Of a DNA stretch of 43,533 nt, positions 10,101 through 17,378 are shown one piece after another. Where the stretch lies: the NCBI GenBank assembly GCA_040756415.1, contig JBFLYZ010000028.1, forward strand, positions 1-43,533. Direction: 5' to 3'. This DNA is from JBFLYZ01 sp040756415. GTDB taxonomy: Bacteria; Bacteroidota; Bacteroidia; JADZBD01. Position 1 is the first letter of the stretch, and each line of letters begins with the position of its first letter. The notes under the pieces were generated by a model. It was not told the origin of the DNA, searched no databases, and worked only from the letters and a program-made list of their open reading frames with translations. The position numbers and the translations under genes are program-made.

Positions 10101-10297
10101 TTGAACTGGGTACGGAAGATAATTACATGCTCGAGCTTACCGATGCCCTCGGACAGGTGGTATACAGCGAAAGCCTACCCGGCTTCTCGGGCAAGTACAC
10201 CAGGTACTTTGATCTGACCCAATACGGCAGCGGAGTATATATGATCACCCTCAGGAACACTAAAGATCAGTCGGTGAAAAAGGTCATTGTCTGGTAA
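4181..10297 (+). CDS. Giant secreted T9SS protein: BNR/sortilin-like propeller, PKD, choice-of-anchor-J-like, ten Ig-like repeats, type-A sorting domain
   Basis: A 2038-residue protein. The signal peptide is residues 1-22. Residues about 100-760 carry many Asp-box/BNR motifs (STNSGASWT, STDGGVTWN, TTDGGTTWT, STNGGSTWT), as in sortilin/sialidase-like propellers. A PKD domain (about 763-848) and a second one (about 1028-1108), both with a NPTNICYAAAGTY strand, flank a choice-of-anchor-J-like segment (about 850-1027). Ten Ig-like repeats of 75-77 residues fill 1111-1877, each with two Cys. A further Ig-like stretch (YQWYLNSSPIPG) leads to a type-A T9SS sorting domain (about 1951-2038; TIYPNPNNGQF at its start, Lys-rich end). 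It should be displayed on or released from the cell surface. No catalytic residues of a known enzyme are evident, so an adhesin or matrix role is the best guess. The gene has its own promoter candidate and a terminator just after it. Confidence 0.92.
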   Translation: MKRFYPCLVGALLLLSDSFKAQLWVDMMMDPSVNFYTVQAEFYNYWSTRDSSEKGKGWKAFKRWEEFMAPRVYPTGDRTRVLNAMAEYQQFLQNQPESGPNGPNTQAGNWTLIGPINTVPTFGGSGRVNAVRVDPLVATTFYACTPAGGLWKSTNSGASWTMWNTDGLAAIGCTDLAIHPTNTQIMYLASGDGDAGDTYSLGVLKSTDGGVTWNTTGLNWAITLGRTISRLLIDPSNPNTVHAATSNGMYRTTDGGTTWTQVQAGNFKDAELQPGTPSVIVASTGTQVYRSTNSGASYTSVYTVTGANRLALAVTPANNQYVYVLASSAANSGFLSFHRSTNGGASFSAITVSSPSNILGWASAGNDAGGQGWYDLALAASPTNANELVAGGVNIWRTTNGGTSWTLNAHWTGSGAPYVHADIHDLAYTSGTTVLVGCDGGVFRTTNNGGSWTDLSAGLQIAQMYCLGTSATNANMNISGWQDNGTNRVSSGTWTQVIGGDGMECLIDYTNANIQYGELYYGRIYRTANNWSTAATMIVNSGGTGVNANGNWVTPYIIHPTNNATLLVGKALVYRSTNSGTSWAALGALTGGSGNVVSIAYAPSNTNYIYCAKSNAMFVSSNGGTTFTNITTGLSGGAITDIAVSATDPLRVYVTISGYTAGSKVFMSTNGGSTWTNYSTGLPNLPANTIVYQNATPDGVYVGTDVGVYYRDNTMSSWVNFYTGLPNVIVKELEIQYSSGRIRAATFGRGMWESTLYTSGSSAPIADFTSNYTSGCPGQCFNFTDLSSFTPTSWSWTFTGATPSTSTAQNPTNICYAAAGTYPVTLVATNINGSDTETKTTYITIQSAGPLPFTEGFQNAQFLPPNWLQKDIGNDGLYWQRSTTVGGYSTSTASAWFDNYNLNAGGARDEMWSPKFIFSSLLTCTLTFDVAYARYSAQYSDSMAVLVSTNCGQTWTEVWMKGGTTLATAPDLTTSGFVPTSTQWRTESINLNAYCGQAAVMIAFQNRGRWGQNLYVDNINLAYTQTTAPVASFTASATTGCPGSCFNFTDNSTGSPTSWAWSFPGGTPASSTLQNPTNICYAAAGTYTVTLTATNGSGSSTTSQTITINANPVVSATPAAPSICSGGSVVITASGASTYTWSPATGLSASTGATVTANPTATTTYTITGVSTAGCNGTSTVTVTVNPLPTITASPASPAYCQGGSVVITASGGTTYTWSPATGLSASTGATVTANPTVTTTYTITGTSAAGCTNTSTVTVTVNPNPTVSAVPASPSICTGGSVAITASGANTYTWSPATGLSATTGATVTANPTATTTYTITGTSSLGCTNTATVTVTVNPLPTVTKTPSAPTICAGGSVVITASGANTYAWSPATGLSATTGATVTANPTVTTTYTITGTSTAGCTNTTTVTVTVNPAPTITSTPSAPSYCAGGSVAITASGGTTYTWSPATGLSATTGATVTANPTATTTYTITGTAANGCTNTTTVTVTVNPLPTVTKTPSAPSICTGGSVVITASGANTYTWTPATGLSATTGATVTANPTATTTYTITGVSAAGCSNTTTVTVTVNPLPTVTKTPSAPAICAGGSVIITASGANTYTWTPATGLSATTGASVTASPTVTTTYTITGTSTAGCTNTTTVTVTVNSGPAISTTPSSPSFCAGGSVSITASGAVTYAWSPATGLSATTGASVTANPASTTTYTITGTGSNGCTSTSTVTVTVNPPPVISATPAAPSICTGGSVAITASGGNTYAWSPATGLSATTGASVTASPTTTTTYTITGTGANGCTGTTTITVTVATSINLAITPSPASICIGSSINLTATGATTYTWSPASGLSATTGSVVSANPTSTTTYTVTGASGSCSTTSTVTVTVNPLPAAPVISQSVNVLTSTPALTYQWYLNSSPIPGATSQSYTISQTGTYEVCITDANGCSACSGPYNAIFTGMDDPLTQGTFTIYPNPNNGQFTLSFELGTEDNYMLELTDALGQVVYSESLPGFSGKYTRYFDLTQYGSGVYMITLRNTKDQSVKKVIVW
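7511..9811 (+). repeat. Ten tandem ~231-bp repeats encoding Ig-like units
   Basis: Units begin at 7511, 7736, 7967, 8198, 8429, 8660, 8891, 9122, 9353 and 9584. Eight are exactly 231 bp; the first is 225 and the last 228. Each encodes an ICxGGSV start, a core TYTWSPATGLSATTG and a GCTNTTTVTVTVNP end. The protein repeats are nearly identical, whereas the codons differ from copy to copy. Confidence 0.97.
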
Positions 10298-10326
10298 GTC
10301 CTGAACCCCGGCTTTACTTAATAAAA

Positions 10327-10356
10327 GACCCGGCCAGAAATGGCCGGGTCTTTTTT
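10327..10356 (+). terminator. Strong rho-independent terminator
   Basis: A perfect 10-bp stem (GACCCGGCCA / TGGCCGGGTC) closed by a GAAA tetraloop is followed by six T. It lies 29 nt after the giant gene's stop and 20 nt before the end of the convergent anti-sigma gene. A short A-run on its left side may let it also work weakly for the minus strand. Confidence 0.93.
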
Positions 10357-10375
10357 ATCGGGTTGGGAACAGTGC

Positions 10376-11758
10376 TTACTTTACCTTCTTGAGCTCTTCC
10401 TCGGCCCTTGACTTGTACGGGCCGTTCATTCCCGCTACTTCGCTCAGCAGTTTTTTCGCCCCTTCCTTATCGTTCTTTTTCAGCAGGGCAAGCGCCTTGT
10501 AGTACTTGGCCGCTTCGGTATTTTCTTTTTCGGCAAACGCGAGAATGGCATCAAGTTTTTGTATGGCCTGATCGGGCTGGTTCAGAAAAATATAGCAGCG
10601 GGCCGCATAGAGCATGGCTTCCTGGTTGGACAGCTCCACTTTGAGTATCTGCTCGAACTGCTTGGCCGCTTTATCGTATTCCTTCGCATCAAAGCTCTTC
10701 CTGGCCAAATCCATAGCCCCCGTTACCGATAATGAATCCATAATTGGTTTCTGAAGCTGCTTGGCGGTATCCTTGGCCGTCTCCATGTCGTACAGCACTT
10801 CGTTCTGCGACTGGCTCTGGGAAAAGCCATAATTCGGCATATTCTGCGCGCTCTTTTTAGGCTGATTCGATTGTTTTTCCCCTTCTTCGCTCTTATTGCC
10901 TTTTGACTTCGATTTCTTGCCCGACTCCTCCTTGCCTTTCTTCACGTATTTCTCCACATCGCTCTTCTGGTAGTTGCCTTCGGTAGTAACGGTAGTGACC
11001 GTGGTTGATGAGCCATTATTCGTCACTGCGGGCGCATTCGAATTAGGGCTTACAACCGATACATCGTCTGTGTTCTTATCCTCCTTTGTTTTATCCGACT
11101 CAGAAAGCTTATTGCCTCCCACATAACCGAAGGTTCCATCCTTGTCCGATTTGGCATCCTGCGGCTCATCGGCCGTGACCTCAGAGGGCGGAGGGGATTC
11201 CACCGTCTTATTTGATTCATCCTTGAACGAACGCGTCAACTGCTCTTCCTGGCTCAGGTCGTGAACCTCTTTCTCTGTCTTTTTATCCTCCAGCGTCTTC
11301 AGCTTACCGCTCTCGTCCGGTTTCGGTGGCGTAAAGCTGGCATTGGAATCCATTCCTGACGGCTTCGGATCTTCTTTCTTCTCCATTTTGTTCTCGCTCA
11401 CGGTCTGATTGGGCGAGCTTTCTTTCAGCTCGTTCCTGAACAGGAAAACCGAAACGATCAGCAGGGCCAGCCCGGCCGCTATAGCCACCCGCACGCGGGT
11501 ATCCATCCATATGACCTTTGCCTTTTGTTTGCCGGGGATCAGGTTGCGGTTGATGTTATCGATAACGCTCTTAATACGGTCTTTATCCGGCATCAGCATG
11601 AGGCCCTCCAGGGCATCCGAGCAAAGCGCGCAGTCGAGCACGTGCTTCTCAACCCGGTGTTTCTCCTTTGAAGAGAGCGCCCCGCGGACATAATCCAGCA
11701 TCAAATCCTGCGAAAGGCAGTCCGGCTCGTGAAAAACCTTATTTTTCTTTTCCTTCAT
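10376..11758 (-). CDS. Anti-sigma-factor-like membrane protein with C-terminal TPR domain
   Basis: A 460-residue protein when started at ATG 11758, which overlaps the sigma gene's TGA in a 4-base ATGA junction; an in-frame ATG at 11776 lies inside the sigma gene and is less likely. The N-terminus resembles zinc-binding anti-sigma domains: C14, then H39-x3-C43-x2-C46 (HVLDCALC). One membrane segment follows (about 89-108). A long Ser/Lys/Glu-rich, low-complexity region (about 110-315) should lie in the periplasm, and TPR-like helices fill the end (about 345-460). The family holds its sigma factor at the membrane until a signal frees it. The TPR tail could be the sensing or partner-binding part, which is inference. 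Translational coupling to the sigma gene supports the pairing. Confidence 0.8.
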   Translation of the reverse strand: MKEKKNKVFHEPDCLSQDLMLDYVRGALSSKEKHRVEKHVLDCALCSDALEGLMLMPDKDRIKSVIDNINRNLIPGKQKAKVIWMDTRVRVAIAAGLALLIVSVFLFRNELKESSPNQTVSENKMEKKEDPKPSGMDSNASFTPPKPDESGKLKTLEDKKTEKEVHDLSQEEQLTRSFKDESNKTVESPPPSEVTADEPQDAKSDKDGTFGYVGGNKLSESDKTKEDKNTDDVSVVSPNSNAPAVTNNGSSTTVTTVTTEGNYQKSDVEKYVKKGKEESGKKSKSKGNKSEEGEKQSNQPKKSAQNMPNYGFSQSQSQNEVLYDMETAKDTAKQLQKPIMDSLSVTGAMDLARKSFDAKEYDKAAKQFEQILKVELSNQEAMLYAARCYIFLNQPDQAIQKLDAILAFAEKENTEAAKYYKALALLKKNDKEGAKKLLSEVAGMNGPYKSRAEEELKKVK

Positions 11759-12336
11759 TGCTTGGCCTCCATACAATTCTTCAGGTTCCGCTTACCGTTC
11801 TGGATATAACTTTTTACTTCCAGCATGGTGAACCCTGTTTCCTCCGCCACTTCCTGATAACACTTCTCCTGCAAAAAGAAGAGCTGCACCGCCATCTTTT
11901 GGTGATCGTTCAGCTTTTTGATACAGTCTTCGAGCATAACCAGCATGGTTTCTTTGTCATTTTCATTATCCAGATGAAGAAAATAACTGGATTCCATAAG
12001 CACCGGAAAATCTTTTTTCAATTCCTTCTGCTTTCCCAGCATACTCTGCTGGCTCCTGAGCTGCATCATGCAGTGGTTCTTTGCCACGATATACAGCCAT
12101 CCTTTGAAGTTATCCTTGATATGATGCTTTTTGAGGTCCTCCAGCAGCTTTTCGAACACCTGCATGACAGCATCCTGGGCGGCATCGGGGTTTTTGAGGT
12201 ATTTCATGCATACGCCCAGTACCAGGTGGGTATAGCGCTGGAACAGCTCCCCTACTATCCGGTTATCCCCGCTCTCCTTATATAAGGATACCAGGTCCAG
12301 GTCCGGAAGTGATTTCATATCGCTTAAGCCGCTCAT
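11755..12336 (-). CDS. RNA polymerase sigma-70 family (ECF-type) sigma factor
   Basis: About 193 residues. Region 2 is visible as LFQRYTHLVLGVCMKYLKNPDAAQD and FKGWLYIVAKNHCMMQLRS, and region 4 near the end as a helix-turn-helix (EKCYQEVAEETGFTMLEVKSY), with no region 3 between them. This is the ECF layout: it redirects RNA polymerase to a small regulon. ATG 12336 is chosen; ATG 12318 is nearly as good, and a longer TTG form from 12363 is less likely. Its stop overlaps the start of the anti-sigma gene. It is divergent from the alpha-2-macroglobulin gene, which may be one of its targets, but no shared promoter motif was confirmed. Confidence 0.9.
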   Translation of the reverse strand: MSGLSDMKSLPDLDLVSLYKESGDNRIVGELFQRYTHLVLGVCMKYLKNPDAAQDAVMQVFEKLLEDLKKHHIKDNFKGWLYIVAKNHCMMQLRSQQSMLGKQKELKKDFPVLMESSYFLHLDNENDKETMLVMLEDCIKKLNDHQKMAVQLFFLQEKCYQEVAEETGFTMLEVKSYIQNGKRNLKNCMEAKQ

Positions 12337-12464
12337 CCTCAAAAGAAAGCATAAAAATATCAAAAAAATCCGGGTCTTTTATGGAATACCGGGCAATAAC
12401 CCATCTTAATCAGCGGAGTGCCCTTGAAAAACACATTTCATCACTTAAATTAAAATTCTGCATC

Positions 12465-15400
12465 ATGAAAACATCAGCAAAACGCTTCCTGGGAACCGTA
12501 CTGGTTTCCGCTGCATTGATCGGCCTGGCGGGCTGGATGTACCCCGGCTATCACATGGCTGTGGAGAACGAGTTCATCAAATCGCTGAAAAAGAAACTCA
12601 ACAATTATACCGAAAAGCTACCTGAGGACCGGGTTTACCTGCAGTTCGACAAGCCATTCTACGAGCCGGGCGAGACCATCTGGTTCAGCGCTTTTGTGCG
12701 CGATGCAAAGTCTATGAAGAAAAGCGCGCAGAGCGATATCGTGCACGTGGAGTTCATCAGCCCCAAGGGCACCACCGAAAAAGTGATCAAGCTCATCGCG
12801 AAGGATGGGGTGGCACAGGGCGATTTCAGCCTGGGCAGCGAGGCCCTGGGAGGCCTTTACAAGGTAAAGGCCTATACCAACTGGCAAAAGAACGATGAAA
12901 AGGACTATGGCTTCGAAAAAGAGATACAGGTGCAGGACATTGTACTGCCTAACCTGAAGATGAAGATGGACTTCGAGAAAAAAGCGTACGGCCCTGGCGA
13001 TGAGGTGGCGGTAAAGGTGGAGCTGAATACGAACGAGAACAAGCCGCTTTCCAACTATAAGATCAAGTACGTGGCCAGCATTGACGGCCAGCAGGTGATC
13101 GAGGAAACGGCCATCACCAATACCGAGGGCGTCAAAAAGATCAAATTCACCCTTCCCGGCAAATTGAAAACAACTGACGGCCTGGTGAATGTAATGATCG
13201 ATTACAACGGCAGCACCGAAAGCATTTCGCGTTCAATACCTATTGTTCTCAACAACGTTAAATTGTCCTTCTTCCCCGAAGGTGGCGACCTGGTAACGGG
13301 CCTGGAGAGCAAGGTCGCTTTCCGCGCCCTGAACGAGTACAGCAAGGCCGCTGATGTAGAAGGCATCATCGTTAACCAGGATGGGAACCAGGTAGCCGAG
13401 TTCAGCAGCTATCATATGGGCATGGGCGCTTTCAGGTTAAAGCCGGTAGCAGGAGAAAAATACTATGCCAAGATCACCAAACCCGAAGGCATCAAAGAAA
13501 AGTATGAATTACCCGCACCCATAGAAAAGGGATATGTGATCAGCACCGATGTGAGCAAGAGCAGCGAAATAACCCTCGCCATTAACTCGACCGAAAGCGA
13601 AGAAGTATCGCTGGTAGCGCAGGTGCGTGGCAAAATATGTTATGCCACCGCGTACAACGTAAAGCCGGGCGCGAACAAGCTGGTTATTCCCGCTTACAAT
13701 TTCCCCATGGGGGTGGCCCAGTTCACCTTGTTCGACAGCAAAGGAATCGCCCAGGCCGAACGGCTGGCCTTCGTGAACCGGAACAAGAGCCTGAACATCA
13801 AGATCAGCACTGACAAAGAGAAATACCAGCCCAGGGAAAAAGTAAAAATGACCATACAGGCGCTGGACGAATACGGTGTGCCCGTACAGGGCGCCTTCGC
13901 GCTGAGCGTAGTGAACGATCAGCTTCTTTCCTTTGCCGATGACAAGACCGGCACGATCATTTCGAAAATGATGCTGGAATACGACCTGAAAGAGAAAGTG
14001 GAGGAGGCCGGCTTCTATTTCGACAAGAAAGAAGAAAAATCCGCCCAGGCCCTCGACTACCTGCTGATGACCTCCGGATGGAGAAGGTTCACCTGGGAAA
14101 AGATCAGCTCGGGCACTATCCCCTACGCATCGTACCAGGGCGAAAGGGCTCTTTTCTCCGGCACGGTGATCGATGCCTATACCTCTAAGCCGGTGCCTTA
14201 CGCCAATATCAAGTTCGGCTCTACCGGCAGCGTGTTCAAGACCGATGCGAACGGAAAATTTGTGTTCAATAAGCTGGAGCTGTACAAGCCCGAAAGCTTC
14301 ACCCTCTCGGCAAACGGTTATTACGACCAGAACCAGATGATCTACGGGTACACCCAGAATAACGTGTATTATTTGTACACCAAAACCCCTCCTTCATACA
14401 ACTATACTTACGAAGTGAACGAAAGCGTCAAGAGCGTTGACGATATCATGGTGCTCAATGCCCCCATGAGCCCCTCATCGGTGTCGATGCAGGAGGTCAA
14501 TGTTCAGAGCGTAAAGAAGACCAAATCCTCATCGGTGAAAAAGTCGGTGGACAATGCGCCCGGCAGCGCACCGAAACAAAACAATGTGGTGATGGGCAAC
14601 AAAGCCCCCGCTCCTAAAGATGCGGACAAGAAGCAGGATGAAGGCAAAAAGGGACAGAAGAACAGCGAAACCGGCAAGCTGAAATCAGAGGATTGGAGAA
14701 GCAACGGATTCTCCATGAATAAAATGCTGGCAGATACGGATGGCGGCAACAACAATGGCGGCACGCAATATTACCGCGCCAGGCAGTTTGCAGCGCCCGT
14801 TTACGAGAAGCAGGAAAACGTGGAGATGCGCACTGACTTCCGCAACACCATCTACTGGAAGGGCGATATTACACTCGACAGCACGGGCAAGAGAACGGTC
14901 GAGTTCTATAATTCGGACGACATCTCTTCCTTCCGCGCTACGGTTGAAGGCTTTTCCACGGGCGGCATGGTGGGCCGCGGGGAGAAGACCTATTTTACAC
15001 AGCTACCCTTTACCGTAAGCACCAAGGTGCCCGTAGAGGTGGCCACCACCGATGTGGTCTCTATTCCGGTTACGCTGAAGAACAATACCGCCAAAGAGAT
15101 CTCCGGGCTGCTCGACATCAAGGCTCCCGCATCGTTCGAGGCGAAATCGAAGATAGAGGCGCTGTACACCATCGCGCCAGGCAAGGCCAAAACCTTTTTC
15201 TTCGAATACAAAGTGCTCAACCTGGTGGGCGAAGGCGATTTCAGCATTGCCTTCAAGGCCTGCGGCCTGAGCGATGCCTTTTCACAGAAGATCAAAGTGG
15301 TATCAAAAGGTTTCCCGGTCAGCCTCTCGTTCAGCGGCAATTCGATGAAGGATGACTACGATTTCGTGGTCGACAAGTCGGTAGAAGGCTCCATACAGGT

Positions 15401-16898
15401 TAAATTCTCCGCCTTCCCATCGGTGGTGGGCGACCTGCTGAGCGGTGTGCAGGGCATCCTGCGCGAGCCTTCCGGCTGCTTCGAGCAAACCTCCATGAGC
15501 TCCTATCCCAATATCATGGTGATGGACTACATGAAAACGACCGGCACGGACGATAGCAAGATACTCGACTATGCCGCGCAACTGATCGACAAGGGGTATA
15601 AGCGCCTGACCACTTTCGAGACCAAGGAAAAGGGTTACGAATGGTTCGGTGCGGCACCCGGCCACGAAGGGCTGACCGCTTACGGGCTCATGCAGTTCAA
15701 CGATATGAAGAACGTGTACGATGGGGTGGACCAGAAGATGATCGAGCGTACCGCGCAATGGCTCATGGGCAAAAAAGACGGCAAGGGCGGCTGGACGCGC
15801 AATAACAAGGCCTACCACAGCTTCGGCCAGATCAGCGAAGAGGTGATGAACGGGTATATTGTTTACGCGCTGGCCGAGGCCGGGTATACCGACCTGAAGA
15901 AAGAGATCGAAGCCGCTTACGACAACGCCATGAACAAGAAAGACCCTTATCTTCTGGCTATGATGGCGAACACGCTTTACAGAACGAAAGACAGCCGGGC
16001 CGATAATGTCATGGATGCGCTGCTGAAGACGCAGAAGAGCGATGGCTCTGTCACCGGTACAACCCATTCCATTACCCATTCTACCGGCAATTCACTCATC
16101 ATCGAAACCACTTCCATAGCGATCATGGCCATGCTGAAATCGGGCGGCAAGCACACCGCTGAGCTGAACAAGGCGGTGCAGTACCTGGTGAAATCCCGCT
16201 CGGGCTATGGAACCTTCGGCAATACCCAGGGTACCGTGCTCGCGCTGAAAGCGCTGACCGAATATGCCAAGAACAGCAAGAAGACGGCCGAGGACGGGAC
16301 CATTGAGATCTATTCAGATGGCAAGAAGATCGCAGAGAAGAGCTACAAGGCGGGCGATCAGGGCACCATCGAGATCAGTGACCTGGGCAAGCACTTCAAA
16401 GAAGGCAAGAACAACATTCAGGTGAAATACTCCGGCACAAAAAATCCGTTGCCTTATTCCATCGCGGTGGATTACAGCACCACGCTGCCTCCCAGCTCTC
16501 CCGAATGCAATGTGGAGATCAAGACCAAGCTGGCCGGCAAGACCTGCTACGTTGGCGAGACCCTGAGGCTGAGCACTACCCTCAAGAACAACACCAGCAG
16601 CGGGTTACCCAGCACCATGGCCATTATTGGAATACCGGCAGGGTTCACCGCGCAGCCCTGGCAGTTGAAAGAGCTGCAAGAAAAGAAAGTGATCGATTAT
16701 TACGAAGTGCTGGGCAACAGCATAGCCGTGTACTATCGCGGAATGGCTGCCAACGATGTGAAGGAGATCAACCTCGACCTGAAGGCGGAGATCCCTGGCG
16801 AGTACGAGGCTCCTGCATCATCGGCCTACCTGTACTACACGAATGAATACAAGTGCTGGGCCGGGCTGGATAAAGTGACCATTAAAAAACCTATCTAA
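12465..16898 (+). CDS. Alpha-2-macroglobulin family protein with CFEQ thioester motif
   Basis: A 1477-residue exported protein. ATG 12465 is chosen because a signal peptide follows it (MKTSAKRFLG, then a hydrophobic run); the frame stays open further upstream, but those 52 residues look non-coding. An MG-type domain (about 45-145; RVYLQFDKPFYEPGE) and further macroglobulin domains follow, then a carboxypeptidase-regulatory-like insert (about 563-625), a Ser/Lys/Pro-rich linker (about 680-750), an A2M-family segment (YWKGDITLDSTGK) and the helical thioester domain. The motif PSGCFEQ places Cys1005 and Gln1008 as expected for a CxEQ thioester, meaning it could trap attacking proteases covalently. 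There is no lipobox Cys, unlike many proteobacterial homologues, so it may be periplasmic or anchored by its N-terminus. The divergent sigma/anti-sigma pair suggests envelope-stress control, which is inference. Confidence 0.92.
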   Translation: MKTSAKRFLGTVLVSAALIGLAGWMYPGYHMAVENEFIKSLKKKLNNYTEKLPEDRVYLQFDKPFYEPGETIWFSAFVRDAKSMKKSAQSDIVHVEFISPKGTTEKVIKLIAKDGVAQGDFSLGSEALGGLYKVKAYTNWQKNDEKDYGFEKEIQVQDIVLPNLKMKMDFEKKAYGPGDEVAVKVELNTNENKPLSNYKIKYVASIDGQQVIEETAITNTEGVKKIKFTLPGKLKTTDGLVNVMIDYNGSTESISRSIPIVLNNVKLSFFPEGGDLVTGLESKVAFRALNEYSKAADVEGIIVNQDGNQVAEFSSYHMGMGAFRLKPVAGEKYYAKITKPEGIKEKYELPAPIEKGYVISTDVSKSSEITLAINSTESEEVSLVAQVRGKICYATAYNVKPGANKLVIPAYNFPMGVAQFTLFDSKGIAQAERLAFVNRNKSLNIKISTDKEKYQPREKVKMTIQALDEYGVPVQGAFALSVVNDQLLSFADDKTGTIISKMMLEYDLKEKVEEAGFYFDKKEEKSAQALDYLLMTSGWRRFTWEKISSGTIPYASYQGERALFSGTVIDAYTSKPVPYANIKFGSTGSVFKTDANGKFVFNKLELYKPESFTLSANGYYDQNQMIYGYTQNNVYYLYTKTPPSYNYTYEVNESVKSVDDIMVLNAPMSPSSVSMQEVNVQSVKKTKSSSVKKSVDNAPGSAPKQNNVVMGNKAPAPKDADKKQDEGKKGQKNSETGKLKSEDWRSNGFSMNKMLADTDGGNNNGGTQYYRARQFAAPVYEKQENVEMRTDFRNTIYWKGDITLDSTGKRTVEFYNSDDISSFRATVEGFSTGGMVGRGEKTYFTQLPFTVSTKVPVEVATTDVVSIPVTLKNNTAKEISGLLDIKAPASFEAKSKIEALYTIAPGKAKTFFFEYKVLNLVGEGDFSIAFKACGLSDAFSQKIKVVSKGFPVSLSFSGNSMKDDYDFVVDKSVEGSIQVKFSAFPSVVGDLLSGVQGILREPSGCFEQTSMSSYPNIMVMDYMKTTGTDDSKILDYAAQLIDKGYKRLTTFETKEKGYEWFGAAPGHEGLTAYGLMQFNDMKNVYDGVDQKMIERTAQWLMGKKDGKGGWTRNNKAYHSFGQISEEVMNGYIVYALAEAGYTDLKKEIEAAYDNAMNKKDPYLLAMMANTLYRTKDSRADNVMDALLKTQKSDGSVTGTTHSITHSTGNSLIIETTSIAIMAMLKSGGKHTAELNKAVQYLVKSRSGYGTFGNTQGTVLALKALTEYAKNSKKTAEDGTIEIYSDGKKIAEKSYKAGDQGTIEISDLGKHFKEGKNNIQVKYSGTKNPLPYSIAVDYSTTLPPSSPECNVEIKTKLAGKTCYVGETLRLSTTLKNNTSSGLPSTMAIIGIPAGFTAQPWQLKELQEKKVIDYYEVLGNSIAVYYRGMAANDVKEINLDLKAEIPGEYEAPASSAYLYYTNEYKCWAGLDKVTIKKPI

Positions 16899-16910
16899 GC
16901 AACATCTCCT

Positions 16911-16953
16911 TCCCTTTCCCCCTCCCTCTAACCGGGGAGGGGGCGAAAAGGGA
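16911..16953. repeat. C/G-rich imperfect hairpin downstream of the alpha-2-macroglobulin gene
   Basis: Outer arms TCCCTT (16911-16916) and AAGGGA (16948-16953) and inner arms CCCCCTCC (16918-16925) and GGAGGGGG (16936-16943) form a 14-bp interrupted stem. No T-run follows on the plus strand, so it is not a classic terminator. It looks like a dispersed intergenic palindrome or an mRNA 3'-end stabiliser. Confidence 0.7.
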
Positions 16954-16970
16954 AAACAAAGACCGCCCTT

Positions 16971-17372
16971 ATGAAAAGAATCATTTTATTCTGCCTTGTT
17001 CTTGGTCCGGCCACCGCCTTTGCCCAGAACTATGTCAACCAGGCGCCCGGCCAGGGATCTTATGGAACGAATATTAACCCACAGCAGCAGGTCCAGGTCA
17101 ATGCGAGCAACGTACAGGCCAATGACGAGGACATACAGCAGCAGGCGGATAACAATCCCGGGCAGCAGGAAAACGATTCATGCCCCGATTGCCTCAAAAT
17201 AAAAGAGCTTCAGAAGCAGCAGCTCGGCAAGCCGGTGCACAACGATTTTGTGCCGCAGAAAGTAAGAAGGCATAAGGTGAAAAAATTCTACCATCGCTGC
17301 GCCAAAAAGATGAAAAAGGCATTTTCCCGCAGCAAAAAAACCAGACCCGATTATTCCTGTTTTAAGTGGTAG
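16971..17372 (+). CDS. Small exported Gln/Asn-rich protein with basic C-terminus, unknown function
   Basis: A 133-residue protein that I do not recognise. A clear signal peptide (MKRIILFCLVLGPATAFAQ) precedes a Gln/Asn-rich, low-complexity stretch (about 20-68). A CPDC pair sits near residue 72, and the end is strongly basic (KVRRHKVKKFYHRCAKKMKKAF) with two more Cys. The split between a polar Gln-rich half and a cationic half suggests a surface, matrix or nucleic-acid-binding protein, but nothing more can be said. It lies 72 nt after the alpha-2-macroglobulin gene, beyond a hairpin, and may be co-transcribed with it. It converges on the cytochrome-like gene with a gap of only 6 nt. Confidence 0.75.
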   Translation: MKRIILFCLVLGPATAFAQNYVNQAPGQGSYGTNINPQQQVQVNASNVQANDEDIQQQADNNPGQQENDSCPDCLKIKELQKQQLGKPVHNDFVPQKVRRHKVKKFYHRCAKKMKKAFSRSKKTRPDYSCFKW

Positions 17373-17378
17373 TAAGAC

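Noticed and set aside
11668..12285. 205-residue plus-strand frame
   Set aside because: Antisense to the sigma factor, which has clear region 2 and region 4.
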